DNA of 25,668 bases, taken from assembly GCA_002189035.1 (NCBI GenBank), contig NEEC01000158.1:1-25668 (forward strand), read 5' to 3'. Positions 9,132 through 20,994 of the stretch are shown here, in pieces (within the stretch, counting starts at the first letter, position 1; every line of letters starts with the position of its first letter). The position numbers and the translations under genes are program-made. The notes under the pieces were generated by a model. That model was not told where the DNA came from. It was given only the letters and a program-made list of their open reading frames with translations, and ran no database searches. This DNA is from Utricularia gibba (taxonomy: Eukaryota > Streptophyta > Magnoliopsida > Lamiales > Lentibulariaceae).

Positions 9132-9385
9132 TGTTGGGTGCACGTGACATCCTAATTTCAACAAATGTGTCACGATTTTCGCCGAGTGGGACCAGAGTGG
9201 GCTCATCAGCCAGACCGAACCCGGGGCCCAAGCCAAGGGCCCCTCGAGAGCGCCCCCCCACAAAACTAGATGGTGTTCCACGAAAAAAAATTAGGCGGCT
9301 CGTGATAACCCAACGCTAAGAAATGCATCCCTTTTTTCGCCGGGCTAAAACTGACTTTGGGCTCATGCCCGGCGCGACCCCCAGC
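9132..9385. repeat. Truncated GC-rich subrepeat R3 (~254 bp), unit 4 into unit 5
   Basis: The a half starts with TGTTGGGTGCACGTGACATC, and the b half with CGTGATAACCC at 9301. It crosses the arbitrary unit boundary at 9329/9330. Similarity to R1b and R2b ends near CGCGACCCCC in the next unit, so the last ~50 bp of the b half are missing, probably the breakpoint where other DNA joined the satellite. Confidence 0.8.
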
Positions 9386-11663
9386 CCGTGTGCATACGCA
9401 GCAGCACCACGAGGCCACATGGGCTTGGTTAATGCCCGCGTGCTCGAGCAGCAGCCACAAGGCCATACGGCCGTGGAAAAAAAGAAAAACAACCATAAAA
9501 TACAATAAGCCAAAAATAAAAAATAAAATTGATAAACCCTTGGTTCGGTTCGGGCCCAATCAAAACCCGTAGGGTTTAACCCGTTCGGGTTGAACAGAAA
9601 GACAACCCCATGGGTCATGCAAACTGTAATACCCAGAATTTCATCGGGTTGGGTCCGAACCTGAATGGATCCAACCCAGGCCCATCTCTAATCATAATCA
9701 TATGATATAGGTTTATTAAATTATAAATAATTGAAATACATTATTTATTAAACCGTAGGATAACTGTGAAAGCTTCTTTGACTTAATTATTACCATTTGA
9801 TCCTCAGTTGTACTTTGGATGGAGTGTGTATTTTTACTTTAGTCAATTTAATTAGCATTCGATCCTTGGTTATGATTCAGATCATATTTGCTATTTTTTT
9901 ACTTTAAATATTTTTATTATCATTCGATCCTTAAGTATAATGCGGATCGAGCGCGTATTTTTTATTTTAATATTTTTTATTAGCATTCGAACGTTAGGTA
10001 TGCTGCGGATCGAGCGTATATTTTTCACTCTCATATTTTTATTAGCCTTAGATCCTTAGGTATACTTTGGATCGAGTGCATATTCATTTATTTTAAATCT
10101 TAATTAGCGTTCCACCGTTAGGAGCAATTTAGAACGTGTATACATTACAATGCCATGCCACACGGGCGTGGTTTACGCACAACCCACGCCCGTGTGCCCT
10201 TGCAATGTAAACACGCTCCACATTGCTCCTAAGGATCGAGCGTTAACACAAGTTTCAAGTAAACCATCTCCACTCGATCCGAATCATGTCTAAAGACCGA
10301 AAGCCAATAAAAATATTAAAATAAAAAATATACGCTCGATCCGCATCATATCTTAGAATCGAATGCAAATAGAATCGTTCAAATAAAAAATATACACTCG
10401 ATTGGAATCTTAACCAAGGATCGAATGCTAATTAAAATGATTAAAATAAAAATGCACACTCCATCCAAAGTATAACTAAGGGTCGAATGCTAATAAAATT
10501 AAAAACTAAGAAACTTTCACATGTAGTATATGCTTTAATAACTAACGTATTTACATTATTTATATTTTAATAAACATATATCACATGATTATAAAAATAT
10601 TTTTTTTGTCATTGTAGAAAGCTCATCACGCCACGCACACCACCCTGGAGAGGTTTCAACAGCTGTTATGAACTCACAACCCCTTGCTCAGCAGATTCAG
10701 TAAAATTCTCTAACACTTGGGCTTCCAACGGATCATATCCCATATTCATTCATACGAAATTGTGCAAGAATAATGTGACTTTGAGTTTGAACTAGATAGT
10801 AGGACGCTGATCGAAGAATGGCCCATCGAGTCTCTAAAATTGGCCGTCCTCGCTCAACAAATGTGGGGTGCACGTGACATCCCAATTTCAACAAATGCAT
10901 CATGATTTTCGTCGAGTGGGCCCATGAGCCCGTCCGAACCCGGGGCCCGGGCCAAGGGCCCCTCGAGAGCGCCCGCCTCAATACGAGGAGGTGTTCCTTC
11001 AAAAACCATATACGCGTCTCGTCACAACCCAACGTTAATAAATGCATCACTTTTTTTGGCGCGCTACTGCTGACTTTGGGCCTGAGTTCGGCACGACCTC
11101 CGGCTCGATCAGGGTGCCCCCCGAGAGCTCCTCCTTAAGTATAAAGTGTGTTGTTGAAAAAAACCGTGTGCGGTTCTCGTGACATCCTAACTTCAACAAA
11201 TGCATCACGATTTTCGTCGAGTCGGACGGGACCGGGCTCCCGGGGCCCGGACGAGGCGCAGCGCCCGCTCCCCTCCCCCCCAAAACTAGAAGGTGTTCCA
11301 TGGAAAACCATTTAGGCGGCTCGTGACAACCCAAAGTTAATAAATGCATCACTTTCTTTGCCGGGCTACAATGACTTTACGCTCGAGCCTGGTACGACGT
11401 ATGGGAAGATTCGAGTGCCCCCCGAGAGCGTCTCCACAAGTATAAAGCGTGTTGTTGAAAAAACCGTGTTGGGTGCACGTGACATCCTAATTTCAACAAA
11501 TGTGTCACGATTTTCGCCGAGTGGGACCAGAGTGGGCTCATCAGCCAGACCGAACCCGGGGCCCAAGCCAAGGGCCCCTCGAGAGCGCCCCCCACAAAAC
11601 TAGATGGTGTTCCACGAAAAAAAATTAGGCGGCTCGTGATAACCCAACGCTAAGAAATGCATC
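9330..11663. repeat. Array unit 5
   Basis: Foldback 9694-10592, hairpin 10159-10196, R1 10862, R2 11167, R3 11467. It is transitional: it keeps the CGGCTCGATC form in R1b near 11101 found in units 1-4, but reads CCCCCCGAG instead of CCCCACCGAG a few bases on, as the later units do. R1 is 305 bp against 306 in units 2-4. Confidence 0.96.
9694..10592. mobile_element. Foldback-like element, unit 5
   Basis: 899 bp, consensus length, with the central hairpin at 10159-10196. Confidence 0.68.
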
Positions 11664-13996
11664 CCTTTTTTCGCCGGGCTAAAACTGACTTTGGGCTCAT
11701 GCCCGGCGCGACCCCCAGCCCGTGTGCATACGCAGCAGCACCACGAGGCCACATGGGCTTGGTTAATGCCCGCGTGCTCGAGCAGCAGCCACAAGGCCAT
11801 ACGGCCGTGGAAAAAAAGAAAAACAACCATAAAATACAATAAGCCAAAAATAAAAAATAAAATTGATAAACCCTTGGTTCGGTTCGGGCCCAATCAAAAC
11901 CCGTAGGGTTTAACCCGTTCGGGTTGAACAGAAAGACAACCCCATGGGTCATGCAAACTGTAATACCCAGAATTTCATCGGGTTGGGTCCGAACCTGAAT
12001 GGATCCAACCCAGGCCCATCTCTAATCATAATCATATGATATAGGTTTATTAAATTATAAATAATTGAAATACATTATTTATTAAACCGTAGGATAACTG
12101 TGAAAGCTTCTTTGACTTAATTATTACCATTTGATCCTCAGTTGTACTTTGGATGGAGTGTGTATTTTTACTTTAGTCAATTTAATTAGCATTCGATCCT
12201 TGGTTATGATTCAGATCATATTTGCTATTTTTTTACTTTAAATATTTTTATTATCATTCGATCCTTAAGTATAATGCGGATCGAGCGCGTATTTTTTATT
12301 TTAATATTTTTTATTAGCATTCGAACGTTAGGTATGCTGCGGATCGAGCGTATATTTTTCACTCTCATATTTTTATTAGCCTTAGATCCTTAGGTATACT
12401 TTGGATCGAGTGCATATTCATTTATTTTAAATCTTAATTAGCGTTCCACCGTTAGGAGCAATTTAGAACGTGTATACATTACAATGCCATGCCACACGGG
12501 CGTGGTTTACGCACAACCCACGCCCGTGTGCCCTTGCAATGTAAACACGCTCCACATTGCTCCTAAGGATCGAGCGTTAACACAAGTTTCAAGTAAACCA
12601 TCTCCACTCGATCCGAATCATGTCTAAAGACCGAAAGCCAATAAAAATATTAAAATAAAAAATATACGCTCGATCCGCATCATATCTTAGAATCGAATGC
12701 AAATAGAATCGTTCAAATAAAAAATATACACTCGATTGGAATCTTAACCAAGGATCGAATGCTAATTAAAATGATTAAAATAAAAATGCACACTCCATCC
12801 AAAGTATAACTAAGGGTCGAATGCTAATAAAATTAAAAACTAAGAAACTTTCACATGTAGTATATGCTTTAATAACTAACGTATTTACATTATTTATATT
12901 TTAATAAACATATATCACATGATTATAAAAATATTTTTTTTGTCATTGTAGAAAGCTCATCACGCCACGCACACCACCCTGGAGAGGTTTCAACAGCTGT
13001 TATGAACTCACAACCCCTTGCTCAGCAGATTCAGTAAAATTCTCTAACACTTGGGCTTCCAACGGATCATATCCCATATTCATTCATACGAAATTGTGCA
13101 AGAATAATGTGACTTTGAGTTTGAACTAGATAGTAGGACGCTGATCGAAGAATGGCCCATCGAGTCTCTAAAATTGGCCGTCCTCGCTCAACAAATGTGG
13201 GGTGCACGTGACATCCCAATTTCAACAAATGCATCATGATTTTCGTCGAGTGGGCCCATGAGCCCGTCCGAACCCGGGGCCCGGGCCAAGGGCCCCTCGA
13301 GAGCGCCCGCCTCAATACGAGGAGGTGTTCCTTCAAAAACCATATACGCGTCTCGTCACAACCCAACGTTAATAAATGCATCACTTTTTTTGGCGCGCTA
13401 CTGCTGACTTTGGGCCTGAGTTCGGCACGACCTCCGGCCGATCAGGGTGCCCCCCGAGAGCTCCTCCTTAAGTATAAAGTGTGTTGTTGAAAAAAACCGT
13501 GTGCGGTTCTCGTGACATCCTAACTTCAACAAATGCATCACGATTTTCGTCGAGTCGGACGGGACCGGGCTCCCGGGGCCCGGACGAGGCGCAGCGCCCG
13601 CTCCCCTCCCCCCCAAAACTAGAAGGTGTTCCATGGAAAACCATTTAGGCGGCTCGTGACAACCCAAAGTTAATAAATGCATCACTTTCTTTGCCGGGCT
13701 ACAATGACTTTACGCTCGAGCCTGGTACGACGTATGGGAAGATTCGAGTGCCCCCCGAGAGCGTCTCCACAAGTATAAAGCGTGTTGTTGAAAAAACCGT
13801 GTTGGGTGCACGTGACATCCTAATTTCAACAAATGTGTCACGATTTTCGCCGAGTGGGACCAGAGTGGGCTCATCAGCCAGACCGAACCCGGGGCCCAAG
13901 CCAAGGGCCCCTCGAGAGCGCCCCCCACAAAACTAGATGGTGTTCCACGAAAAAAAATTAGGCGGCTCGTGATAACCCAACGCTAAGAAATGCATC
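11664..13996. repeat. Array unit 6
   Basis: Foldback 12028-12926, hairpin 12493-12530, R1 13196, R2 13500, R3 13800. In R1b near 13437 it reads CGGCCGATC (CT lost, C retained) with a six-C run, an allele identical to that of unit 7. R1 is 304 bp. Confidence 0.96.
12028..12926. mobile_element. Foldback-like element, unit 6
   Basis: 899 bp, consensus length, with the central hairpin at 12493-12530. Confidence 0.68.
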
Positions 13997-16330
13997 CCTT
14001 TTTTCGCCGGGCTAAAACTGACTTTGGGCTCATGCCCGGCGCGACCCCCAGCCCGTGTGCATACGCAGCAGCACCACGAGGCCACATGGGCTTGGTTAAT
14101 GCCCGCGTGCTCGAGCAGCAGCCACAAGGCCATACGGCCGTGGAAAAAAAGAAAAACAACCATAAAATACAATAAGCCAAAAATAAAAAATAAAATTGAT
14201 AAACCCTTGGTTCGGTTCGGGCCCAATCAAAACCCGTAGGGTTTAACCCGTTCGGGTTGAACAGAAAGACAACCCCATGGGTCATGCAAACTGTAATACC
14301 CAGAATTTCATCGGGTTGGGTCCGAACCTGAATGGATCCAACCCAGGCCCATCTCTAATCATAATCATATGATATAGGTTTATTAAATTATAAATAATTG
14401 AAATACATTATTTATTAAACCGTAGGATAACTGTGAAAGCTTCTTTGACTTAATTATTACCATTTGATCCTCAGTTGTACTTTGGATGGAGTGTGTATTT
14501 TTACTTTAGTCAATTTAATTAGCATTCGATCCTTGGTTATGATTCAGATCATATTTGCTATTTTTTTACTTTAAATATTTTTATTATCATTCGATCCTTA
14601 AGTATAATGCGGATCGAGCGCGTATTTTTTATTTTAATATTTTTTATTAGCATTCGAACGTTAGGTATGCTGCGGATCGAGCGTATATTTTTCACTCTCA
14701 TATTTTTATTAGCCTTAGATCCTTAGGTATACTTTGGATCGAGTGCATATTCATTTATTTTAAATCTTAATTAGCGTTCCACCGTTAGGAGCAATTTAGA
14801 ACGTGTATACATTACAATGCCATGCCACACGGGCGTGGTTTACGCACAACCCACGCCCGTGTGCCCTTGCAATGTAAACACGCTCCACATTGCTCCTAAG
14901 GATCGAGCGTTAACACAAGTTTCAAGTAAACCATCTCCACTCGATCCGAATCATGTCTAAAGACCGAAAGCCAATAAAAATATTAAAATAAAAAATATAC
15001 GCTCGATCCGCATCATATCTTAGAATCGAATGCAAATAGAATCGTTCAAATAAAAAATATACACTCGATTGGAATCTTAACCAAGGATCGAATGCTAATT
15101 AAAATGATTAAAATAAAAATGCACACTCCATCCAAAGTATAACTAAGGGTCGAATGCTAATAAAATTAAAAACTAAGAAACTTTCACATGTAGTATATGC
15201 TTTAATAACTAACGTATTTACATTATTTATATTTTAATAAACATATATCACATGATTATAAAAATATTTTTTTTGTCATTGTAGAAAGCTCATCACGCCA
15301 CGCACACCACCCTGGAGAGGTTTCAACAGCTGTTATGAACTCACAACCCCTTGCTCAGCAGATTCAGTAAAATTCTCTAACACTTGGGCTTCCAACGGAT
15401 CATATCCCATATTCATTCATACGAAATTGTGCAAGAATAATGTGACTTTGAGTTTGAACTAGATAGTAGGACGCTGATCGAAGAATGGCCCATCGAGTCT
15501 CTAAAATTGGCCGTCCTCGCTCAACAAATGTGGGGTGCACGTGACATCCCAATTTCAACAAATGCATCATGATTTTCGTCGAGTGGGCCCATGAGCCCGT
15601 CCGAACCCGGGGCCCGGGCCAAGGGCCCCTCGAGAGCGCCCGCCTCAATACGAGGAGGTGTTCCTTCAAAAACCATATACGCGTCTCGTCACAACCCAAC
15701 GTTAATAAATGCATCACTTTTTTTGGCGCGCTACTGCTGACTTTGGGCCTGAGTTCGGCACGACCTCCGGCCGATCAGGGTGCCCCCCGAGAGCTCCTCC
15801 TTAAGTATAAAGTGTGTTGTTGAAAAAAACCGTGTGCGGTTCTCGTGACATCCTAACTTCAACAAATGCATCACGATTTTCGTCGAGTCGGACGGGACCG
15901 GGCTCCCGGGGCCCGGACGAGGCGCAGCGCCCGCTCCCCTCCCCCCCAAAACTAGAAGGTGTTCCATGGAAAACCATTTAGGCGGCTCGTGACAACCCAA
16001 AGTTAATAAATGCATCACTTTCTTTGCCGGGCTACAATGACTTTACGCTCGAGCCTGGTACGACGTATGGGAAGATTCGAGTGCCCCCCGAGAGCGTCTC
16101 CACAAGTATAAAGCGTGTTGTTGAAAAAACCGTGTTGGGTGCACGTGACATCCTAATTTCAACAAATGTGTCACGATTTTCGCCGAGTGGGACCAGAGTG
16201 GGCTCATCAGCCAGACCGAACCCGGGGCCCAAGCCAAGGGCCCCTCGAGAGCGCCCCCCCACAAAACTAGATGGTGTTCCACGAAAAAAAATTAGGCGGC
16301 TCGTGATAACCCAACGCTAAGAAATGCATC
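13997..16330. repeat. Array unit 7
   Basis: Foldback 14361-15259, hairpin 14826-14863, R1 15529, R2 15833, R3 16133. It matches unit 6 at the R1b variant sites. The clearest difference is the seven-C run in R3 near 16255. Confidence 0.96.
14361..15259. mobile_element. Foldback-like element, unit 7
   Basis: 899 bp, consensus length, with the central hairpin at 14826-14863. Confidence 0.68.
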
Positions 16331-18664
16331 CCTTTTTTCGCCGGGCTAAAACTGACTTTGGGCTCATGCCCGGCGCGACCCCCAGCCCGTGTGCATACGC
16401 AGCAGCACCACGAGGCCACATGGGCTTGGTTAATGCCCGCGTGCTCGAGCAGCAGCCACAAGGCCATACGGCCGTGGAAAAAAAGAAAAACAACCATAAA
16501 ATACAATAAGCCAAAAATAAAAAATAAAATTGATAAACCCTTGGTTCGGTTCGGGCCCAATCAAAACCCGTAGGGTTTAACCCGTTCGGGTTGAACAGAA
16601 AGACAACCCCATGGGTCATGCAAACTGTAATACCCAGAATTTCATCGGGTTGGGTCCGAACCTGAATGGATCCAACCCAGGCCCATCTCTAATCATAATC
16701 ATATGATATAGGTTTATTAAATTATAAATAATTGAAATACATTATTTATTAAACCGTAGGATAACTGTGAAAGCTTCTTTGACTTAATTATTACCATTTG
16801 ATCCTCAGTTGTACTTTGGATGGAGTGTGTATTTTTACTTTAGTCAATTTAATTAGCATTCGATCCTTGGTTATGATTCAGATCATATTTGCTATTTTTT
16901 TACTTTAAATATTTTTATTATCATTCGATCCTTAAGTATAATGCGGATCGAGCGCGTATTTTTTATTTTAATATTTTTTATTAGCATTCGAACGTTAGGT
17001 ATGCTGCGGATCGAGCGTATATTTTTCACTCTCATATTTTTATTAGCCTTAGATCCTTAGGTATACTTTGGATCGAGTGCATATTCATTTATTTTAAATC
17101 TTAATTAGCGTTCCACCGTTAGGAGCAATTTAGAACGTGTATACATTACAATGCCATGCCACACGGGCGTGGTTTACGCACAACCCACGCCCGTGTGCCC
17201 TTGCAATGTAAACACGCTCCACATTGCTCCTAAGGATCGAGCGTTAACACAAGTTTCAAGTAAACCATCTCCACTCGATCCGAATCATGTCTAAAGACCG
17301 AAAGCCAATAAAAATATTAAAATAAAAAATATACGCTCGATCCGCATCATATCTTAGAATCGAATGCAAATAGAATCGTTCAAATAAAAAATATACACTC
17401 GATTGGAATCTTAACCAAGGATCGAATGCTAATTAAAATGATTAAAATAAAAATGCACACTCCATCCAAAGTATAACTAAGGGTCGAATGCTAATAAAAT
17501 TAAAAACTAAGAAACTTTCACATGTAGTATATGCTTTAATAACTAACGTATTTACATTATTTATATTTTAATAAACATATATCACATGATTATAAAAATA
17601 TTTTTTTTGTCATTGTAGAAAGCTCATCACGCCACGCACACCACCCTGGAGAGGTTTCAACAGCTGTTATGAACTCACAACCCCTTGCTCAGCAGATTCA
17701 GTAAAATTCTCTAACACTTGGGCTTCCAACGGATCATATCCCATATTCATTCATACGAAATTGTGCAAGAATAATGTGACTTTGAGTTTGAACTAGATAG
17801 TAGGACGCTGATCGAAGAATGGCCCATCGAGTCTCTAAAATTGGCCGTCCTCGCTCAACAAATGTGGGGTGCACGTGACATCCCAATTTCAACAAATGCA
17901 TCATGATTTTCGTCGAGTGGGCCCATGAGCCCGTCCGAACCCGGGGCCCGGGCCAAGGGCCCCTCGAGAGCGCCCGCCTCAATACGAGGAGGTGTTCCTT
18001 CAAAAACCATATACGCGTCTCGTCACAACCCAACGTTAATAAATGCATCACTTTTTTTGGCGCGCTACTGCTGACTTTGGGCCTGAGTTCGGCACGACCT
18101 CCGGCCGATCAGGGTGCCCCCCCGAGAGCTCCTCCTTAAGTATAAAGTGTGTTGTTGAAAAAAACCGTGTGCGGTTCTCGTGACATCCTAACTTCAACAA
18201 ATGCATCACGATTTTCGTCGAGTCGGACGGGACCGGGCTCCCGGGGCCCGGACGAGGCGCAGCGCCCGCTCCCCTCCCCCCCAAAACTAGAAGGTGTTCC
18301 ATGGAAAACCATTTAGGCGGCTCGTGACAACCCAAAGTTAATAAATGCATCACTTTCTTTGCCGGGCTACAATGACTTTACGCTCGAGCCTGGTACGACG
18401 TATGGGAAGATTCGAGTGCCCCCCGAGAGCGTCTCCACAAGTATAAAGCGTGTTGTTGAAAAAACCGTGTTGGGTGCACGTGACATCCTAATTTCAACAA
18501 ATGTGTCACGATTTTCGCCGAGTGGGACCAGAGTGGGCTCATCAGCCAGACCGAACCCGGGGCCCAAGCCAAGGGCCCCTCGAGAGCGCCCCCCACAAAA
18601 CTAGATGGTGTTCCACGAAAAAAAATTAGGCGGCTCGTGATAACCCAACGCTAAGAAATGCATC
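16331..18664. repeat. Array unit 8
   Basis: Foldback 16695-17593, hairpin 17160-17197, R1 17863, R2 18168, R3 18468. It has the CGGCCGATC form of units 6-7, but the C run that follows near 18117 has seven residues, the length also seen in units 9-11. Confidence 0.96.
16695..17593. mobile_element. Foldback-like element, unit 8
   Basis: 899 bp, consensus length, with the central hairpin at 17160-17197. Confidence 0.68.
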
Positions 18665-20994
18665 CCTTTTTTCGCCGGGCTAAAACTGACTTTGGGCTCA
18701 TGCCCGGCGCGACCCCCAGCCCGTGTGCATACGCAGCAGCACCACGAGGCCACATGGGCTTGGTTAATGCCCGCGTGCTCGAGCAGCAGCCACAAGGCCA
18801 TACGGCCGTGGAAAAAAAGAAAACAACCATAAAATACAATAAGCCAAAAATAAAAAATAAAATTGATAAACCCTTGGTTCGGTTCGGGCCCAATCAAAAC
18901 CCGTAGGGTTTAACCCGTTCGGGTTGAACAGAAAGACAACCCCATGGGTCATGCAAACTGTAATACCCAGAATTTCATCGGGTTGGGTCCGAACCTGAAT
19001 GGATCCAACCCAGGCCCATCTCTAATCATAATCATATGATATAGGTTTATTAAATTATAAATAATTGAAATACATTATTTATTAAACCGTAGGATAACTG
19101 TGAAAGCTTCTTTGACTTAATTATTACCATTTGATCCTCAGTTGTACTTTGGATGGAGTGTGTATTTTTACTTTAGTCAATTTAATTAGCATTCGATCCT
19201 TGGTTATGATTCAGATCATATTTGCTATTTTTTTACTTTAAATATTTTTATTATCATTCGATCCTTAAGTATAATGCGGATCGAGCGCGTATTTTTTATT
19301 TTAATATTTTTTATTAGCATTCGAACGTTAGGTATGCTGCGGATCGAGCGTATATTTTTCACTCTCATATTTTTATTAGCCTTAGATCCTTAGGTATACT
19401 TTGGATCGAGTGCATATTCATTTATTTTAAATCTTAATTAGCGTTCCACCGTTAGGAGCAATTTAGAACGTGTATACATTACAATGCCATGCCACACGGG
19501 CGTGGTTTACGCACAACCCACGCCCGTGTGCCCTTGCAATGTAAACACGCTCCACATTGCTCCTAAGGATCGAGCGTTAACACAAGTTTCAAGTAAACCA
19601 TCTCCACTCGATCCGAATCATGTCTAAAGACCGAAAGCCAATAAAAATATTAAAATAAAAAATATACGCTCGATCCGCATCATATCTTAGAATCGAATGC
19701 AAATAGAATCGTTCAAATAAAAAATATACACTCGATTGGAATCTTAACCAAGGATCGAATGCTAATTAAAATGATTAAAATAAAAATGCACACTCCATCC
19801 AAAGTATAACTAAGGGTCGAATGCTAATAAAATTAAAAACTAAGAAACTTTCACATGTAGTATATGCTTTAATAACTAACGTATTTACATTATTTATATT
19901 TTAATAAACATATATCACATGATTATAAAAATATTTTTTTTGTCATTGTAGAAAGCTCATCACGCCACGCACACCACCCTGGAGAGGTTTCAACAGCTGT
20001 TATGAACTCACAACCCCTTGCTCAGCAGATTCAGTAAAATTCTCTAACACTTGGGCTTCCAACGGATCATATCCCATATTCATTCATACGAAATTGTGCA
20101 AGAATAATGTGACTTTGAGTTTGAACTAGATAGTAGGACGCTGATCGAAGAATGGCCCATCGAGTCTCTAAAATTGGCCGTCCTCGCTCAACAAATGTGG
20201 GGTGCACGTGACATCCCAATTTCAACAAATGCATCATGATTTTCGTCGAGTGGGCCCATGAGCCCGTCCGAACCCGGGGCCCGGGCCAAGGGCCCCTCGA
20301 GAGCGCCCGCCTCAATACGAGGAGGTGTTCCTTCAAAAACCATATACGCGTCTCGTCACAACCCAACGTTAATAAATGCATCACTTTTTTTGGCGCGCTA
20401 CTGCTGACTTTGGGCCGAGTTCGGCACGACCTCCGGCTCGATCAGGGTGCCCCCCCGAGAGCTCCTCCTTAAGTATAAAGTGTGTTGTTGAAAAAAACCG
20501 TGTGCGGTTCTCGTGACATCCTAACTTCAACAAATGCATCACGATTTTCGTCGAGTCGGACGGGACCGGGCTCCCGGGGCCCGGACGAGGCGCAGCGCCC
20601 GCTCCCCTCCCCCCAAAACTAGAAGGTGTTCCATGGAAAACCATTTAGGCGGCTCGTGACAACCCAAAGTTAATAAATGCATCACTTTCTTTGCCGGGCT
20701 ACAATGACTTTACGCTCGAGCCTGGTACGACGTATGGGAAGATTCGAGTGCCCCCCGAGAGCGTCTCCACAAGTATAAAGCGTGTTGTTGAAAAAACCGT
20801 GTTGGGTGCACGTGACATCCTAATTTCAACAAATGTGTCACGATTTTCGCCGAGTGGGACCAGAGTGGGCTCATCAGCCAGACCGAACCCGGGGCCCAAG
20901 CCAAGGCCCTCGAGAGCGCCCCCCACAAAACTAGATGGTGTTCCACGAAAAAAAATTAGGCGGCTCGTGATAACCCAACGCTAAGAAATGCATC
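18665..20994. repeat. Array unit 9
   Basis: Foldback 19028-19926, hairpin 19493-19530, R1 20196, R2 20501, R3 20800. The second A run near 18820 is 4 bases. R1b reads GGGCCGAGTTCGG near 20413, losing a base against units 1-8. The C run near 20610 is one shorter, and two bases are lost near 20905 in the AAGGGCCCC stretch of R3. It reverts to CGGCTCGATC near 20436, so it is a mosaic of early-unit and late-unit alleles. Confidence 0.95.
19028..19926. mobile_element. Foldback-like element, unit 9
   Basis: 899 bp with the central hairpin at 19493-19530. The foldback is of consensus length although the GC-rich blocks of this unit have lost bases. Confidence 0.68.

Larger units (their letters stand above)
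6994..9329. repeat. Array unit 4 (reference unit for the internal annotation)
   Basis: Foldback 7358-8256, hairpin 7823-7860, R1 8526, R2 8832, R3 9132. At 2336 bp this is the longest copy and it shows none of the deletions seen in units 1, 10 and 11, so its internal segments are annotated separately. It carries the seven-C form of the R3 run, shared with units 2, 7 and 11. Confidence 0.97.

Noticed and set aside
9143-9222. Hammerhead-like core on the minus strand of R3a (CTGATGAG followed by CGAAA)
   Set aside because: Order and spacing of the two core boxes look right, but the stem between them is only GCC/GGC with a 15-base loop, the required pairing after GAAA fails, no U-H cleavage site with a closing stem I is present, and R1a and R2a lack the CTGATGA box.
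8526-9385. Tandem LTRs of a retrotransposon
   Set aside because: No primer-binding site, polypurine tract, target duplication, or reverse transcriptase or integrase coding was seen, and the internal a-b half structure is satellite-like.
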